From: Streptomyces sp. WAC05374
Lineage (GTDB): Bacteria; Actinomycetota; Actinomycetes; Streptomycetales; Streptomycetaceae
Assembly (NCBI RefSeq): GCF_004353505.1
Contig: NZ_SMNQ01000012.1
Location: forward strand, 1 to 64,000
Length of the DNA: 64,000 nt
Direction of reading: 5' to 3'
Shown: one piece after another, positions 10,570 to 19,155 of the stretch
Layout of the letters: each line of letters starts with the position of its first letter
How positions within the stretch are numbered: position 1 is the stretch's first letter
Translations under genes and position numbers: made by a program
Notes under the pieces: model-generated
What the model was told of the DNA's origin: nothing
Seen by the model: the letters and a program-made list of their open reading frames with translations, nothing else
Databases searched by the model: none

Positions 10570-11700
10570 ATGACCAACGCAACCAGGAAGACCGCCCGGT
10601 CGACCACGCTGATCACGGCGGGCGCGCTGCTGGCCGCCGTGACGGCGAGCGCCCTCCCGGTGGCGGGTGACGCGGTCGCGGTGGCCGTCGCACCGCCCCC
10701 GCCACCGGGGGCGACGCCGGCCCCGCACGACCTGAACCGCAAGGCGCTGCGGGAGTCGATCGCCGGGTTGCCGGACAGGACGATGTCCGGCGCCCTGGTC
10801 CGGGTCACCGGACGCGACGGGCGCTGGACCGGGACGTCGGGCACCTCCGTACCGGGCCCCGGCGCCCACATCAGGATCGGCAGCGTCACCAAGCTGTTCA
10901 CGTCCGCCGTCGCGCTCCAGCTCGTCGGCGAGGGCCGGATCGGGATGGACGACACCGTCGGCGAGGTGGCGCCGGGGCTGTTGCCGGCCGGGTACGAGGG
11001 GATCACCCTGGGGCAGTTGCTGAGCCACACCAGTGGCCTGCAACGGCCCACGTGCTTCCGCCCCGGTACGCCGGAGGTGGTCGTCGCGTCGGCACTGTCG
11101 TGCGGTACGCCGGCGGCCCCCGGGTCGGCCTACCGGTACAACGGCGTCAACTACTTCATCGTCGGACTGATGATCGAGAGGGTCACGGGGCGGCCCTACG
11201 AGAGGGAGGTACGGGACCGGATCCTGCGGCCGCTCGGGCTGCGGCACACCTCCATACCGGCGGCAGGCGACTGGTCGATGCCGGAGCCGTACACGCGCGC
11301 CGCGGTCGTCGTGCCCGGTTCGGACGCGCTGCGGGACGTCAGCCGGGCCGACCCGTATCCCTGGGCCGAGGGCGGCATGATCTCCAACGCCCCGGATCTG
11401 ACCCGCTTCCTGACGGCACTGCTGGGCGGGCGGCTGCTGCGGCCCGCCCAGCAGGAGCTGCTGTTCACGATGCCCGCCGGGGTGACCGGGGCGGAGTACA
11501 GCCTCGGTGGGGTGATGCGGACGGAGCTGCCCGGCGGGGTGGTCGTCTGGGGCAAGAGCGGCTCGTACTCGGGCTACACCAGCGGCGCCTTCGCCACCGA
11601 GGACCTGCGGCGCGTCCTGGTCTACTCGACGAACCCCACGGGCCGGGACGAGGCGGAGGAACGGAAGCGGATCATGCGTATCGCCGCCGCCGCGTTCTGA
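10570..11700 (+). CDS. Secreted serine hydrolase, beta-lactamase/D-Ala-D-Ala carboxypeptidase fold
   Basis: 376 residues starting with a signal peptide (LITAGALLAAVTASALPVAG). Penicillin-binding-fold motifs are in order: SxxK as SVTK in IGSVTKLFTSAV (near residue 105), the mid-domain tyrosine motif YNGVNY (near residue 195), and the KSG triad in VVWGKSGSYSGYTSG near residue 325. LLSHTSGLQ is also characteristic. The enzyme should act outside the cell on peptidoglycan-like D-amino-acid peptides or on esters and amides; the substrate cannot be read from sequence. It stands alone. A second paralogue with the same fold lies at 29727-30989. Confidence 0.85.
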   Translation: MTNATRKTARSTTLITAGALLAAVTASALPVAGDAVAVAVAPPPPPGATPAPHDLNRKALRESIAGLPDRTMSGALVRVTGRDGRWTGTSGTSVPGPGAHIRIGSVTKLFTSAVALQLVGEGRIGMDDTVGEVAPGLLPAGYEGITLGQLLSHTSGLQRPTCFRPGTPEVVVASALSCGTPAAPGSAYRYNGVNYFIVGLMIERVTGRPYEREVRDRILRPLGLRHTSIPAAGDWSMPEPYTRAAVVVPGSDALRDVSRADPYPWAEGGMISNAPDLTRFLTALLGGRLLRPAQQELLFTMPAGVTGAEYSLGGVMRTELPGGVVVWGKSGSYSGYTSGAFATEDLRRVLVYSTNPTGRDEAEERKRIMRIAAAAF

Positions 11701-11793
11701 GGGCGGGACGTGGCACGGCCCGGCCCGGCGCCGGCGGGCCGAGCAGCACGACCGGTTGAGGCCCGTCACGCCCGGGCCGGGCGATCCGGTGCG

Positions 11794-13260
11794 TCAGTGC
11801 ACCGGGGCCGTCTTGCCCGCGCGGGTTTCGGAGATCTCCTCGCCCGGTTCCATGGGGGCGGTGACCTCGTCGGCGTCGCGTCCGCCGTTGCCGATGTGGT
11901 TGAAGACCAGGTTGAGCAGGACGGCGGCGACACAGCCGGTGGAGATGCCGGAGTCCAGGATGATCTTCGCGGTCTCCGGGAAGGCGTGGTAGAACTCCGG
12001 CGCCGTGATGGGGATGATGCCCACGGCGAGGGAGACGGCCACGATCAGGACGTTGTTGTCCTTCTCCAGGCCCGCCTTGACCAGTGTCTGGATGCCGCTG
12101 GCCGCGACCGAGCCGAACAGGACGACGCCCGCGCCGCCCAGGACCGGGCGCGGCACGACGGAGATCAGCGAGGCGGCCACCGGCGACAGCCCCATCAGGA
12201 CCAGGAAGCCACCGCCCGCCGCGACCACGAACCGGCTGCGGATCCTGGTCATGGCGACGAGCCCGATGTTCTGTGCGAAGGCGCTGCACATGAAGCCGTT
12301 GAACAGCGGGCTGATCGCGGAGCCGAGGGTGTCGGCGCGCAGGCCGGCCGCGATGGTCTTCTCGTCGGCGGGCCGCTCGACGATCTCCCCGAGCGCCAGC
12401 ATGTCGGCGGTCGACTCGGTCATCGACACGAGCATCACCACGCACATCGAGATGATGGCGGCGAGGGCGAACTGCGGGGCGCCGAAGTGGAATGGAGTCG
12501 GGAAGCCGACGATGTCCGCCTCGGTGACCGGGCTGAAGTCGGTGACGCCGAAGGGTATGGCGATGAGCGTGCCGAGGACGAGACCGATCAGTACGGCGAT
12601 CTGCTTGACGAAGCCGCGGGTGAAGCGCCGCAGCACCAGGACCAGGACCAGGGTGATCGCCGCGAGGGTGAGATAGGTGGTCGAGCCGTAGTCCTCGGCC
12701 GCCGGATTGGGCCCTTGGGCCCAGCCGAAGGCGACCGGGAGCAGGGAGACGCCGATCAGGGTGATGACGGTGCCGGTGACGACCGGCGGGAAGAACCGGA
12801 CCAGCTTGCTGAAGTAGGGGGCGGCGATGAAGCCCAGCAGGCCGGCGACGATGATCGCGCCGAAGATGACCGGCAGGGCGTCGGCCTTGTCGTCGGTGGT
12901 GTCGACGATGGCGAGCATCGGGGCGACACCGGCGAAGGTGACGCCGTTGACGAACGGCAGTCTGGCGCCGATCTTCCAGATGCCGAGGGTCTGCAGGAAG
13001 GTGGCGAGGCCCGCGGTGAACAGGCTGGCGCCGGTGAGGAAGGTGAGTTCGGTCCCGGAGAGCCCCACGGCCGCTCCGACGATCAGGGGTGGGGCGACCA
13101 CGCCCGCGTACATGGCGGCCACGTGCTGGAGGCCGCTGGTGAACATCTTCAGGGGCGGGAGCGTCTCGTCGACCGGATGCTTGCGGCCGTCGGCGGCGGC
13201 TCCTGCCTCGGGGGTGTCGGGGGCGTCTTCGTCGTTGCGAAACCTGGGCTTGGCGGCCAC
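11794..13260 (-). CDS. NCS2-family purine/xanthine permease
   Basis: 488-residue integral membrane nucleobase transporter of the NCS2 (NAT) family, importing purines such as xanthine or urate with protons. The hallmark N-terminal QHVAAMYAG is near residue 46, with the conserved FAQNIGLVAMTRIRSR region and MTESTADMLALGE near the binding site. About 12-14 hydrophobic segments span the length. The GTG at 13260 is preceded by GGAGG seven bases away. It is a paralogue of the permease at 14970-16370, and the two flank the 8-oxoguanine deaminase gene. The 270-base gap upstream holds two strong hairpins, so it probably has its own promoter or relies on read-through. Exact substrate unknown. Confidence 0.88.
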   Translation of the reverse strand: MAAKPRFRNDEDAPDTPEAGAAADGRKHPVDETLPPLKMFTSGLQHVAAMYAGVVAPPLIVGAAVGLSGTELTFLTGASLFTAGLATFLQTLGIWKIGARLPFVNGVTFAGVAPMLAIVDTTDDKADALPVIFGAIIVAGLLGFIAAPYFSKLVRFFPPVVTGTVITLIGVSLLPVAFGWAQGPNPAAEDYGSTTYLTLAAITLVLVLVLRRFTRGFVKQIAVLIGLVLGTLIAIPFGVTDFSPVTEADIVGFPTPFHFGAPQFALAAIISMCVVMLVSMTESTADMLALGEIVERPADEKTIAAGLRADTLGSAISPLFNGFMCSAFAQNIGLVAMTRIRSRFVVAAGGGFLVLMGLSPVAASLISVVPRPVLGGAGVVLFGSVAASGIQTLVKAGLEKDNNVLIVAVSLAVGIIPITAPEFYHAFPETAKIILDSGISTGCVAAVLLNLVFNHIGNGGRDADEVTAPMEPGEEISETRAGKTAPVH

Positions 13261-13371
13261 GTGGGTTCCTCCGGTCGGTTACACGTGCTCGGTACGTGGA
13301 TTTCAGGGAGGTGCTGCAGGTGTTGCGCCCGGGGGGGTGTGTCGTCGCTGGTGCCGACACCCTTCACCGTT

Positions 13372-13475
13372 CCGGGGGGTGCGTACCTCATTGCGGTACG
13401 GCACCCCCCGGTCCGGCTGCCGCGGACCCCGCTCGGGTCCACGGCGACCGGTCGAGGGCCGTCCCCCTCGACCGG
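13372..13475 (-). terminator. Tandem hairpins after the 8-oxoguanine deaminase gene
   Basis: CCGGTCGAGGG (13448-13458) pairs perfectly with CCCTCGACCGG (13465-13475). Further downstream CCGGGGGGTGC plus GTAC (13372-13386) pairs with GTAC, one unpaired G, and GCACCCCCCGG (13396-13411). They lie just 3' of the deaminase stop on the minus strand and before the next permease gene. Nothing else was recognised in 13261-13532. Confidence 0.6.
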
Positions 13476-13532
13476 ACTTCGTGGATCGCTCACCCGCGTC
13501 GGACGCGGGCCGGCGATGTGCGCCTCAGGGGG

Positions 13533-14921
13533 TCAGCCCTGGGCGGCGATGCGGGCGAGGCGCTGGGCCTCGTCCCGGGTGGAGCGCGCGACGGCGTCCT
13601 CGTCGACGGTCAGCAGGCGGTTGTTCTCCACGATCTGCTTGCCGTTGACGAACGATGCGGTGACCGGGGCCGCCGCACCGAAGACGAGGGCGGTGACCGG
13701 GTCGGCGATGGAGGCGTGGGCGAGGGTGTCGAGCTTCCACAGCACCAGGTCGGCGAGCTTGCCGGCTTCCAGGGAGCCGATCTGCGCGGCCCGGCCGAGG
13801 ACCTGGGCGCCGCCGTAGGTGCCGAGGCGCAGCGCCTGGCGGGCGTTCAGGGCCGCCTCGCGGTGCACCGGGTTGAGGCGGTTGATCAGCAGGGCGTTGC
13901 GCAGCTCGGTGTGGAGCTCACCGGACTCGTTGGAGGCGGTGCCGTCGACGCCGAGGCCCACGGGGACGCCGGCCTTGAGCATGTCGGGTACGCGGGCGAT
14001 GCCGGCGGCGAGGCGGGCGTTGGACGAGGGGCAGTGGGCGACACCCGTCTTCGTCCGGGCGAAGGCCTCGATGTCGGAGTCGTTCATGTGGACGCAGTGC
14101 GCCATCCACACGTCCTCACCGAGCCAGCCGGTCGACTCGAAGTAGTCGGTCGGGCCCATGCCGAACAGTTCCTTGCAGAACTGCTCCTCCTCCACGGTCT
14201 CCGAGCCGTGGGTGTGCAGGCGCACGCCGAGGCGGCGGGCCAGCTCGGCGCCCTGCCGGAGCAGTTCGGTGGAGACGGAGAACGGGGAGCAGGGCGCGAC
14301 GGCGACCTGGGTCATGGCGTCGAAGGAGGCGTCGTGGTGCTTCTTGACGGTCTCCTCGGTGGCGGCGAGGGCGCCCTCGAGGGTCTCGACGGCGAAGTCC
14401 GGCGGCAGGCCGCCGTCCTTCTCGCTGCGGTCCATGGAACCACGGGCCAGGGTGAAGCGGACACCCATCTCGGAGGCGGCCTTGATGATGGCGCCGGACA
14501 GGTCGCCGGAGTCCTTCGGGAAGACGTAGTGGTGGTCCATGGCGGTGGTGACGCCGCCGCGGGCCATCATGGCCAGGGAGCCCTGGGCCGCCGCGTACCC
14601 CATCTGCTCGTCGATGCGGGCCCACGTGGGGTAGAGGGCGACGAGCCAGTTGAACAGGTTGTGGTCGGTGGCCAGGCCACGGGTGATCCACTGGTAGAAG
14701 TGGTGGTGCGTGTTGATCAGGCCGGGGGTGACGAGGTGGCCGGTGGCGTCGATGCGCCGTACGACGTTCTCCAGGCCCTCCGGGGCCTTGCCGGCTCCGA
14801 TGGACTCGATCCTGTTGTCCGCGATGACGAGGTGACCCGAGGCGTACTCGGTGTCATTGGCGTCGACGGTCGCGATCGCGCAGTTCTCGATCACGATGCG
14901 CTGGGCTGCCGAAGGTGCCAT
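13533..14921 (-). CDS. 8-oxoguanine deaminase (amidohydrolase family)
   Basis: 462 residues from the ATG at 14921 (GGAAG upstream). Cytosolic metal-dependent hydrolase that deaminates 8-oxoguanine to urate. Amidohydrolase motifs are clear: GLINTHHHFYQW (metal-binding His pair, near residue 70), RLHTHGSE (near residue 230), WMAHCVHMND (near residue 265) and GVDGTASNESGE (metal/catalytic Asp, near residue 320). The NTHHHFYQWITRG and GLGVDGTASNE contexts resemble the 8-oxoguanine deaminase/hydroxyatrazine hydrolase branch more than guanine deaminase. Position between two purine permeases and downstream of uricase supports a role in feeding urate to the pathway. An atrazine-type aminohydrolase is the alternative. 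Confidence 0.85.
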   Translation of the reverse strand: MAPSAAQRIVIENCAIATVDANDTEYASGHLVIADNRIESIGAGKAPEGLENVVRRIDATGHLVTPGLINTHHHFYQWITRGLATDHNLFNWLVALYPTWARIDEQMGYAAAQGSLAMMARGGVTTAMDHHYVFPKDSGDLSGAIIKAASEMGVRFTLARGSMDRSEKDGGLPPDFAVETLEGALAATEETVKKHHDASFDAMTQVAVAPCSPFSVSTELLRQGAELARRLGVRLHTHGSETVEEEQFCKELFGMGPTDYFESTGWLGEDVWMAHCVHMNDSDIEAFARTKTGVAHCPSSNARLAAGIARVPDMLKAGVPVGLGVDGTASNESGELHTELRNALLINRLNPVHREAALNARQALRLGTYGGAQVLGRAAQIGSLEAGKLADLVLWKLDTLAHASIADPVTALVFGAAAPVTASFVNGKQIVENNRLLTVDEDAVARSTRDEAQRLARIAAQG

Positions 14922-14969
14922 GGTGCTTCCTTCTTCGTTCGGTGGTGGCTGTGTGGGCACGGCAGGACC

Positions 14970-16370
14970 CTAGGAGGATTTGAGTGCCGGGACCGTGTGA
15001 CGGCTCCGGGTGCCGAGATGGTGGAAGAACAGGTTGAGCAGGACCGCGACGAGCGCTCCGGCGCTGATCCCGGACCCGAGGACGGTCTGTGCCCAGGCCG
15101 GGAAGTCCGCGTAGAAGGTGGGGGCGGCGAGCGGGATGATGCCCGCTCCGAGCGCCACGGCCACCAGGATGATGTTGGAGCTGTCGTCGAGGCCGGCCTC
15201 GGAGAGCGTACGGATGCCGCTGACGGCGATCGAGCCGAACAGGACGATACCGGCGCCGCCGAGGACGGGCATCGGGACGAGCGAGACGACCGCGCCGAGC
15301 ACCGGGAACATCCCGAGCACGAGGAGGGCGCCGCCGGCGACCGCGACGACGTAGCGGCTGCGCACCCGGGTGAGGGAGACGACGCCGACGTTCTGCGCGA
15401 AGGCCGAGGTGGGGAACCCGCCGAAGACGGGGCCGATCAGGGTGGCGATGCCGTCCGTGCGCAGGCCGCGGGTGATGGTGCGGCCGTCGGTGCGGCGTTC
15501 GCAGATCTCGCCGAGGGCGAGCATTCCGGCGCTGGACTCGGTCATCAGCACCAGCATCACGATGCACAGGGAGAGGATCGCGGCGGGCTGGAACTCGGGC
15601 GTGCCGAAGGCGAACGGCGACGGCAGGGCGGCGACCGGCGCCTCCTTCAGCGCGGCGAAGTCGGCCATCCCGAAGGGGATCGCGGCGAGCGTGCCGGTGA
15701 ACAGGCCCAGCAGCAGGGCGATCTGCTTGACGAAGCCCTTGCCGAAGCGCTGGAAGAGCAGGATCACGACGAGCGTGAAGGCGGCGAGCGCCAGGTACCT
15801 CATGGCACCGAAGTCGGCGGCGTGCTTGTCGCCGCCCTGGGCCCAGCTCACCGGCACGGGCATCAGGGTCACCCCGATGAGGGTGATGACGACGCCGGTG
15901 ACCAGCGGGGGGAAGAAGCGCAGAAGCCTGCCGAAGAAGGGTCCGACGGCGAGGCAGAACACTCCGGCGACCATGACCGCACCGTAGATCGCGGGCAGTT
16001 GGCGGCCGGGGGCGCTGGTCTCGGCGATGGCGAGCATCGGGGCGATACCGGCGGAGGAGGCGGCGTTGACGAACGGCAGCCGGTTCCCGGCGATGTTCGT
16101 GACACCGATGGTCTGGAGGATGGTGGCGAGGCCGGCGATGAGCAGGCTCGCCGCGATCAGCCGGGTCATCCCGGCGGCGTCCAGACCGACGGCCTGGCCG
16201 ATGATGAGCGGAGGGGTGACGACGCCCGCGTACATGGCGGCGATGTGCTGGAGCGCGGCGGGGACGAGCCGCGAGAAGGGGAGCTTTTCGTCCACCGGAT
16301 GGCAGGGGACCTTCTCCGGTGGGGTGGAACACGGGCCTTCCGGTGCCGGCCCCGTGGCGGGCTGTGCCAT
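14970..16370 (-). CDS. NCS2-family purine permease, second copy
   Basis: 466-residue NCS2 (NAT) transporter, closely similar to the one at 11794-13260. It shares QHIAAMYAGVVTPPLIIG near residue 41, FAQNVGVVSLTRVRSR, MTESSAGMLALGE and the PVLGGAGIVLFGS stretch. Predicted to import a purine or urate across the membrane. It starts 72 bases downstream of the uricase stop, separated by a 13-bp perfect hairpin, and ends 49 bases before the deaminase start, so permease and deaminase are likely cotranscribed. The pair of permeases could differ in specificity (for example urate versus oxidised guanine); this is not decidable from sequence. Confidence 0.88.
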   Translation of the reverse strand: MAQPATGPAPEGPCSTPPEKVPCHPVDEKLPFSRLVPAALQHIAAMYAGVVTPPLIIGQAVGLDAAGMTRLIAASLLIAGLATILQTIGVTNIAGNRLPFVNAASSAGIAPMLAIAETSAPGRQLPAIYGAVMVAGVFCLAVGPFFGRLLRFFPPLVTGVVITLIGVTLMPVPVSWAQGGDKHAADFGAMRYLALAAFTLVVILLFQRFGKGFVKQIALLLGLFTGTLAAIPFGMADFAALKEAPVAALPSPFAFGTPEFQPAAILSLCIVMLVLMTESSAGMLALGEICERRTDGRTITRGLRTDGIATLIGPVFGGFPTSAFAQNVGVVSLTRVRSRYVVAVAGGALLVLGMFPVLGAVVSLVPMPVLGGAGIVLFGSIAVSGIRTLSEAGLDDSSNIILVAVALGAGIIPLAAPTFYADFPAWAQTVLGSGISAGALVAVLLNLFFHHLGTRSRHTVPALKSS

Positions 16371-16386
16371 TGCTGTTCCCTCCGGT

Positions 16387-16433
16387 CCGATGACCGCCCC
16401 GCCCTACTGCGGGCGCGCGCGGGCGGTCATCGG
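16387..16433 (-). terminator. Hairpin between uricase and permease genes
   Basis: CCGATGACCGCCC (16387-16399) and GGGCGGTCATCGG (16421-16433) form a perfect 13-bp stem around a 21-base GC-rich loop, directly after the uricase stop. It should end or attenuate the uraD-uraH-uricase transcript before the permease. Confidence 0.65.
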
Positions 16434-16441
16434 CCTGGCAA

Positions 16442-17365
16442 TCAGAGGTTGGTCATGTCGACCGGGATCTGCGGCTCCACACCGTCCCGGAGGATGGTGG
16501 CCTCGATGAGGCCGTACGGGCGGTCGGCCGCGAAGTAGACCTCGTTGTCGTTCTTCAGACCGAACGGCTCGAGGTCGACCAGGAAGTGGTGCTTGTTCGG
16601 CAGGGAGAAGCGCACCTCGTCGATCTCCGACCGGTTGTTGATGATGCGCGAGCCCATCTGGTACAGCGTCTGCTGGAGGGAGAGCGAGTACGTCTCCGCG
16701 AAGGCCTGGAGCATGTGCTTCTTGACCTGCTCGTACGACCTCTCCCAGTTGGGCATCCGCTGCTCGTCGTCGGTCCAGTTGAACCGCCAGCGGCCGGAGA
16801 CCTGGGTGGCCAGGATGCGGTCGTACGCCTCCTGGAGGGTCGTGTACTTGTCCTTCACGTACCCCCAGAACTCCGAGTTGGTGGAGTTCATGACGACCAG
16901 GTCCTTCAGGCCGGAGATGACCTGCCAGTTCTCACCGTCGTAGGTGATCTCCGAGACGCGGGTCTCCTGGCCCTTGCGGACGAAGGAGTGCTTGACCTCG
17001 TCGGCGCCGATGAACTTGGAGTTGGCGTCGGAGGTCTCGATGCGCTCCCAGGCGTACTCCTCGATGCGGATGCGCGCCCGGTGGATCGGCTCCTGCGACG
17101 TCACGAAGTGACGGGCGAGGTGGATGCCGAACTGCTCGGCGGACTCGATGCCGTACTCCTTGGCGAACGCGTACACCGTGTTCTTGGTGGTGTCGGTCGG
17201 CAGGACGTTGGCGTTCGAGCCGGAGTAGTGCACGTCGTCCATGTCGCCGGAGAGGGCGACCGAGACGTTCAGGTCCTTGATGTGGTGGGTGTCGCCGTCC
17301 CGCGTGATCTTGACGACGCGGTTCTCTGCTTTGCCGTACTGGTTCTGGCCGAGAATCGTGGGCAT
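16442..17365 (-). CDS. Urate oxidase (uricase)
   Basis: 307 residues, normal length for the cofactor-free T-fold uricase, which oxidises urate with O2 to 5-hydroxyisourate and H2O2. Visible hallmarks are GQNQYGKAENRVVKI at the N-terminus, the LPTDTTKNTVYAFAK segment carrying the active-site Thr, and the C-terminal NKHHFLVDLEPFGLKND with the conserved His and Asn. ADRPYGLIEAT closes the fold. The gene starts seven bases after the uraH stop and is the third gene of a uraD-uraH-uricase operon. The hydrogen peroxide it makes is the likely reason katA shares an operator type with this operon. Confidence 0.96.
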   Translation of the reverse strand: MPTILGQNQYGKAENRVVKITRDGDTHHIKDLNVSVALSGDMDDVHYSGSNANVLPTDTTKNTVYAFAKEYGIESAEQFGIHLARHFVTSQEPIHRARIRIEEYAWERIETSDANSKFIGADEVKHSFVRKGQETRVSEITYDGENWQVISGLKDLVVMNSTNSEFWGYVKDKYTTLQEAYDRILATQVSGRWRFNWTDDEQRMPNWERSYEQVKKHMLQAFAETYSLSLQQTLYQMGSRIINNRSEIDEVRFSLPNKHHFLVDLEPFGLKNDNEVYFAADRPYGLIEATILRDGVEPQIPVDMTNL

Positions 17366-17372
17366 GTGTCTG

Positions 17373-17762
17373 CTAGCTCCCTCGGTAAACGGAGTAGCCG
17401 AACGGGTTGAGCAGCAGCGGTACGTGGTAGTGCTCGCCCGGGACGACGGCGAACGTGATCGCCACCTCCGGGAAGAACGCGCCGCTGTCCCTTACGCGGG
17501 GGGCGTCCTGCTGCGCCTCGGCTTGCTTCTTGTCGAAGTACGCCTCGGTCTCGAAGTCGAGACGTACGTGGGTGGTGCCTTCCGGCAGGGCCGGCAGGTC
17601 CTTGCAGCGCCCGTCCGCGTCGGTCGCCGAGCCGCCGAGCGCCACCCACTCCGCGCCGGAGCCGCTGCGGGCCGACAGGGAGATGGCGACGCCCTCGGCG
17701 GGACGGCCGATGCTGGTGTCCAGGATGTGCGTGGACACCGATGCGGTGGTTTCCGTGCTCAT
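17373..17762 (-). CDS. uraH: 5-Hydroxyisourate hydrolase (transthyretin-like)
   Basis: 129 residues. Hydrolyses 5-hydroxyisourate to OHCU. The family's N-terminal STHILDTSIGRPAEGV contains the catalytic His, and the conserved C-terminal tetrapeptide YRGS ends the protein. Central strands carry RLDFETEAYFDKK and the PEVAITFAV-HYHVPLLLNPFGYSVYRGS block. The ATG at 17762 overlaps the uraD stop (ATGA), so translation is coupled. Length and motifs are complete. Confidence 0.96.
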   Translation of the reverse strand: MSTETTASVSTHILDTSIGRPAEGVAISLSARSGSGAEWVALGGSATDADGRCKDLPALPEGTTHVRLDFETEAYFDKKQAEAQQDAPRVRDSGAFFPEVAITFAVVPGEHYHVPLLLNPFGYSVYRGS

Positions 17763-18274
17763 GCGGCGCTCTCTTCCTCTACGAGACGGGTCAGCCGGAT
17801 GCGGTTGATCTTGCCCAGTTCGGTGCGGACGATCTCCCGCTCCTGCTCGGGCGAGTTCCCGATCCGGGTCCGGACCGCGTCGCGCATCTGCTCACCGGTC
17901 CTGCCGGTGGCGCAGATCAGAAAGACGTGACCGAACTTCTCCTGGTAGGCCAGGTTCAGTTCGAGCATTTCGGCCTTGAGGTCCTCGGAGGCGCCGGCCA
18001 TCCCGCTCTGCTCGCGGGAGGAGGTCGGGTCACCCGGCTTCGGGCGGCCGATCGGCGGGTGCCCCGCCATCGCCTCGGCCAGGTCCTCGGCCGTCAGCTC
18101 CGCCATGGCGGCGTCGCTGGCGAGGAGGAGGGCCTCGGTGGTGGCGTACGGGCGCTGGGCGAGCAGTTTGCTCCCCCACGCCGAGCTGGCACACACCTCG
18201 TGCAGGGCGGCGAGCGCGTCGCTGTCCGCGGAGGTGTTGAACCGGGCGAGGCCCGGTGTCGAACCTGAAGTCAC
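17759..18274 (-). CDS. uraD: OHCU decarboxylase
   Basis: 171 residues from a GTG at 18274, with GGAGG five bases upstream; longer in-frame starts reach back into the promoter. Decarboxylates 2-oxo-4-hydroxy-4-carboxy-5-ureidoimidazoline to (S)-allantoin. The catalytic-site block HPPIGRPKPGDPTSSREQSG contains the conserved His and Glu-Gln, and NLAYQEKFGHVFLICATG is the second family block. First gene of the uraD-uraH-uricase operon, whose order follows the reaction sequence backwards. It is controlled from the promoter at 18320-18360. Confidence 0.95.
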   Translation of the reverse strand: MTSGSTPGLARFNTSADSDALAALHEVCASSAWGSKLLAQRPYATTEALLLASDAAMAELTAEDLAEAMAGHPPIGRPKPGDPTSSREQSGMAGASEDLKAEMLELNLAYQEKFGHVFLICATGRTGEQMRDAVRTRIGNSPEQEREIVRTELGKINRIRLTRLVEEESAA

Positions 18275-18319
18275 GGGAGCCTCCGTGGCTGTTTTCCTGT
18301 GCTTGGACGGGCTGCGGAT

Positions 18320-18360
18320 AGCTAACGCCCTCCCCCAACGCCCCGTCAACACTTTGTTGA
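18320..18360 (-). promoter_or_regulatory. uraD operon promoter and palindromic operator
   Basis: Reading the minus strand, TTGACG (18349-18344), an 18-base spacer and TTAGCT (18325-18320) form a promoter. The perfect palindrome TCAACA-CTT-TGTTGA (18346-18360) overlaps the -35. The katA promoter has the same palindrome in the same position (21895-21909). It may be read by the HTH protein encoded next door (18427-18807); this is inference. Confidence 0.65.
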
Positions 18361-18426
18361 AACTTCGGTGACACAAAAGCCGCCGTCCCGGCATCTGGAC
18401 GGCGGCTGACCCCGCAGCGTGCTCAG

Positions 18427-18807
18427 CTACTCACTCTTCGCGGCATTCTCCCTGTTCAAGTAGTTGTAGACGGTGAAGCGGCTGACCCCGAGAGCGCCCG
18501 CCACCGTCTCGACGCCATGGCGGACGGAGAAGGCGCCCCGCGCCTCCAGGGTCCGTACGACGGCCTGTTTGGTCTTGCGGTCCAGCTCCGACAGCGGCTT
18601 GCCGTGGCGCCGCTCCATCGCCGCGAGGATGTGGTCCAGGGAGTCGGCGAGCTGGGGCAGCCGTACGGCGAGGACGTCCTCGCCCTCCCAGGCGAGCACG
18701 ACGTCGTCGTCCGTGGCCTCCTGCGGTCCCAGTATCTGGGCGCCCATGGCGTCGACCAGCGGCTTCACCGCGGTGACGAGGGGGTGATCCCCGGGTCCGG
18801 TCGTCAC
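18427..18807 (-). CDS. Helix-turn-helix transcriptional regulator, YheO-like C-terminal HTH
   Basis: 126 residues from a GTG at 18807, with GGGGAGG seven bases upstream. The C-terminal half contains ELDRKTKQAVVRTLEARGAF followed by a helix-turn-helix, VAGALGVSRFTVYNYLNR, as in the HTH_22/YheO-type regulators. The N-terminal 60 residues form a short alpha/beta sensor-like region. It overlaps the preceding 84-residue gene by GTGA and lies immediately upstream of the urate operon on the same strand. It is the best local candidate for binding the TCAACA-N3-TGTTGA operators. The ligand is unknown. Confidence 0.78.
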   Translation of the reverse strand: MTTGPGDHPLVTAVKPLVDAMGAQILGPQEATDDDVVLAWEGEDVLAVRLPQLADSLDHILAAMERRHGKPLSELDRKTKQAVVRTLEARGAFSVRHGVETVAGALGVSRFTVYNYLNRENAAKSE

Positions 18808-19058
18808 TTCTCGTCCTCCCCGATCACGTTGACCTGCAACGACACCCGGGTGGCGCCGGCGCCCAGGGCCTGGCGGAGGAGGGCGTCGACCGCGGTGAGC
18901 ACCGCGTCCGCGCCGCCTTCGGCCGTGTTGCCGAACGGGCCCACGTCCACGGCGTCCAGGTCGGCCGCCTGGATGACCTCACGGGCCACCACCGCGTGCG
19001 CCGGTGCCTCGTCCAGGTCGAAGGGCTCTGTCGTGAACTCCACTCTCAGTCGCTGCAT
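18804..19058 (-). CDS. Thiamine-binding-like protein (MTH1187/YkoF type)
   Basis: 84 residues with the ferredoxin-like layout of the MTH1187/YqgV family: an N-terminal strand (RLRVEFTTEPF), a central VGPFGNTAEGGAD turn and the C-terminal GAGATRVSLQVNVIGE strand. Such proteins bind thiamine-like molecules, although many have no known role. Upstream, TAACGT (19065-19070 read on the minus strand) lies six bases from the ATG and there is no ribosome site, so a leaderless transcript is plausible. It is translationally coupled (GTGA) to the HTH gene. Why the two travel together is unclear. Confidence 0.65.
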   Translation of the reverse strand: MQRLRVEFTTEPFDLDEAPAHAVVAREVIQAADLDAVDVGPFGNTAEGGADAVLTAVDALLRQALGAGATRVSLQVNVIGEDEK

Positions 19059-19155
19059 GCCCCCACGTTAAGCAATGGCGGCGACCGCGTGCGACGGACG
19101 GGGGCTACCGGCCCGTAGAGCAGGTGACACAGGCCGACAGGGAGGGACGCGGGTG

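Noticed and set aside
13296..16538. 1080-codon plus-strand frame
   Set aside because: Antisense to the deaminase and permease genes, which have complete family motifs.
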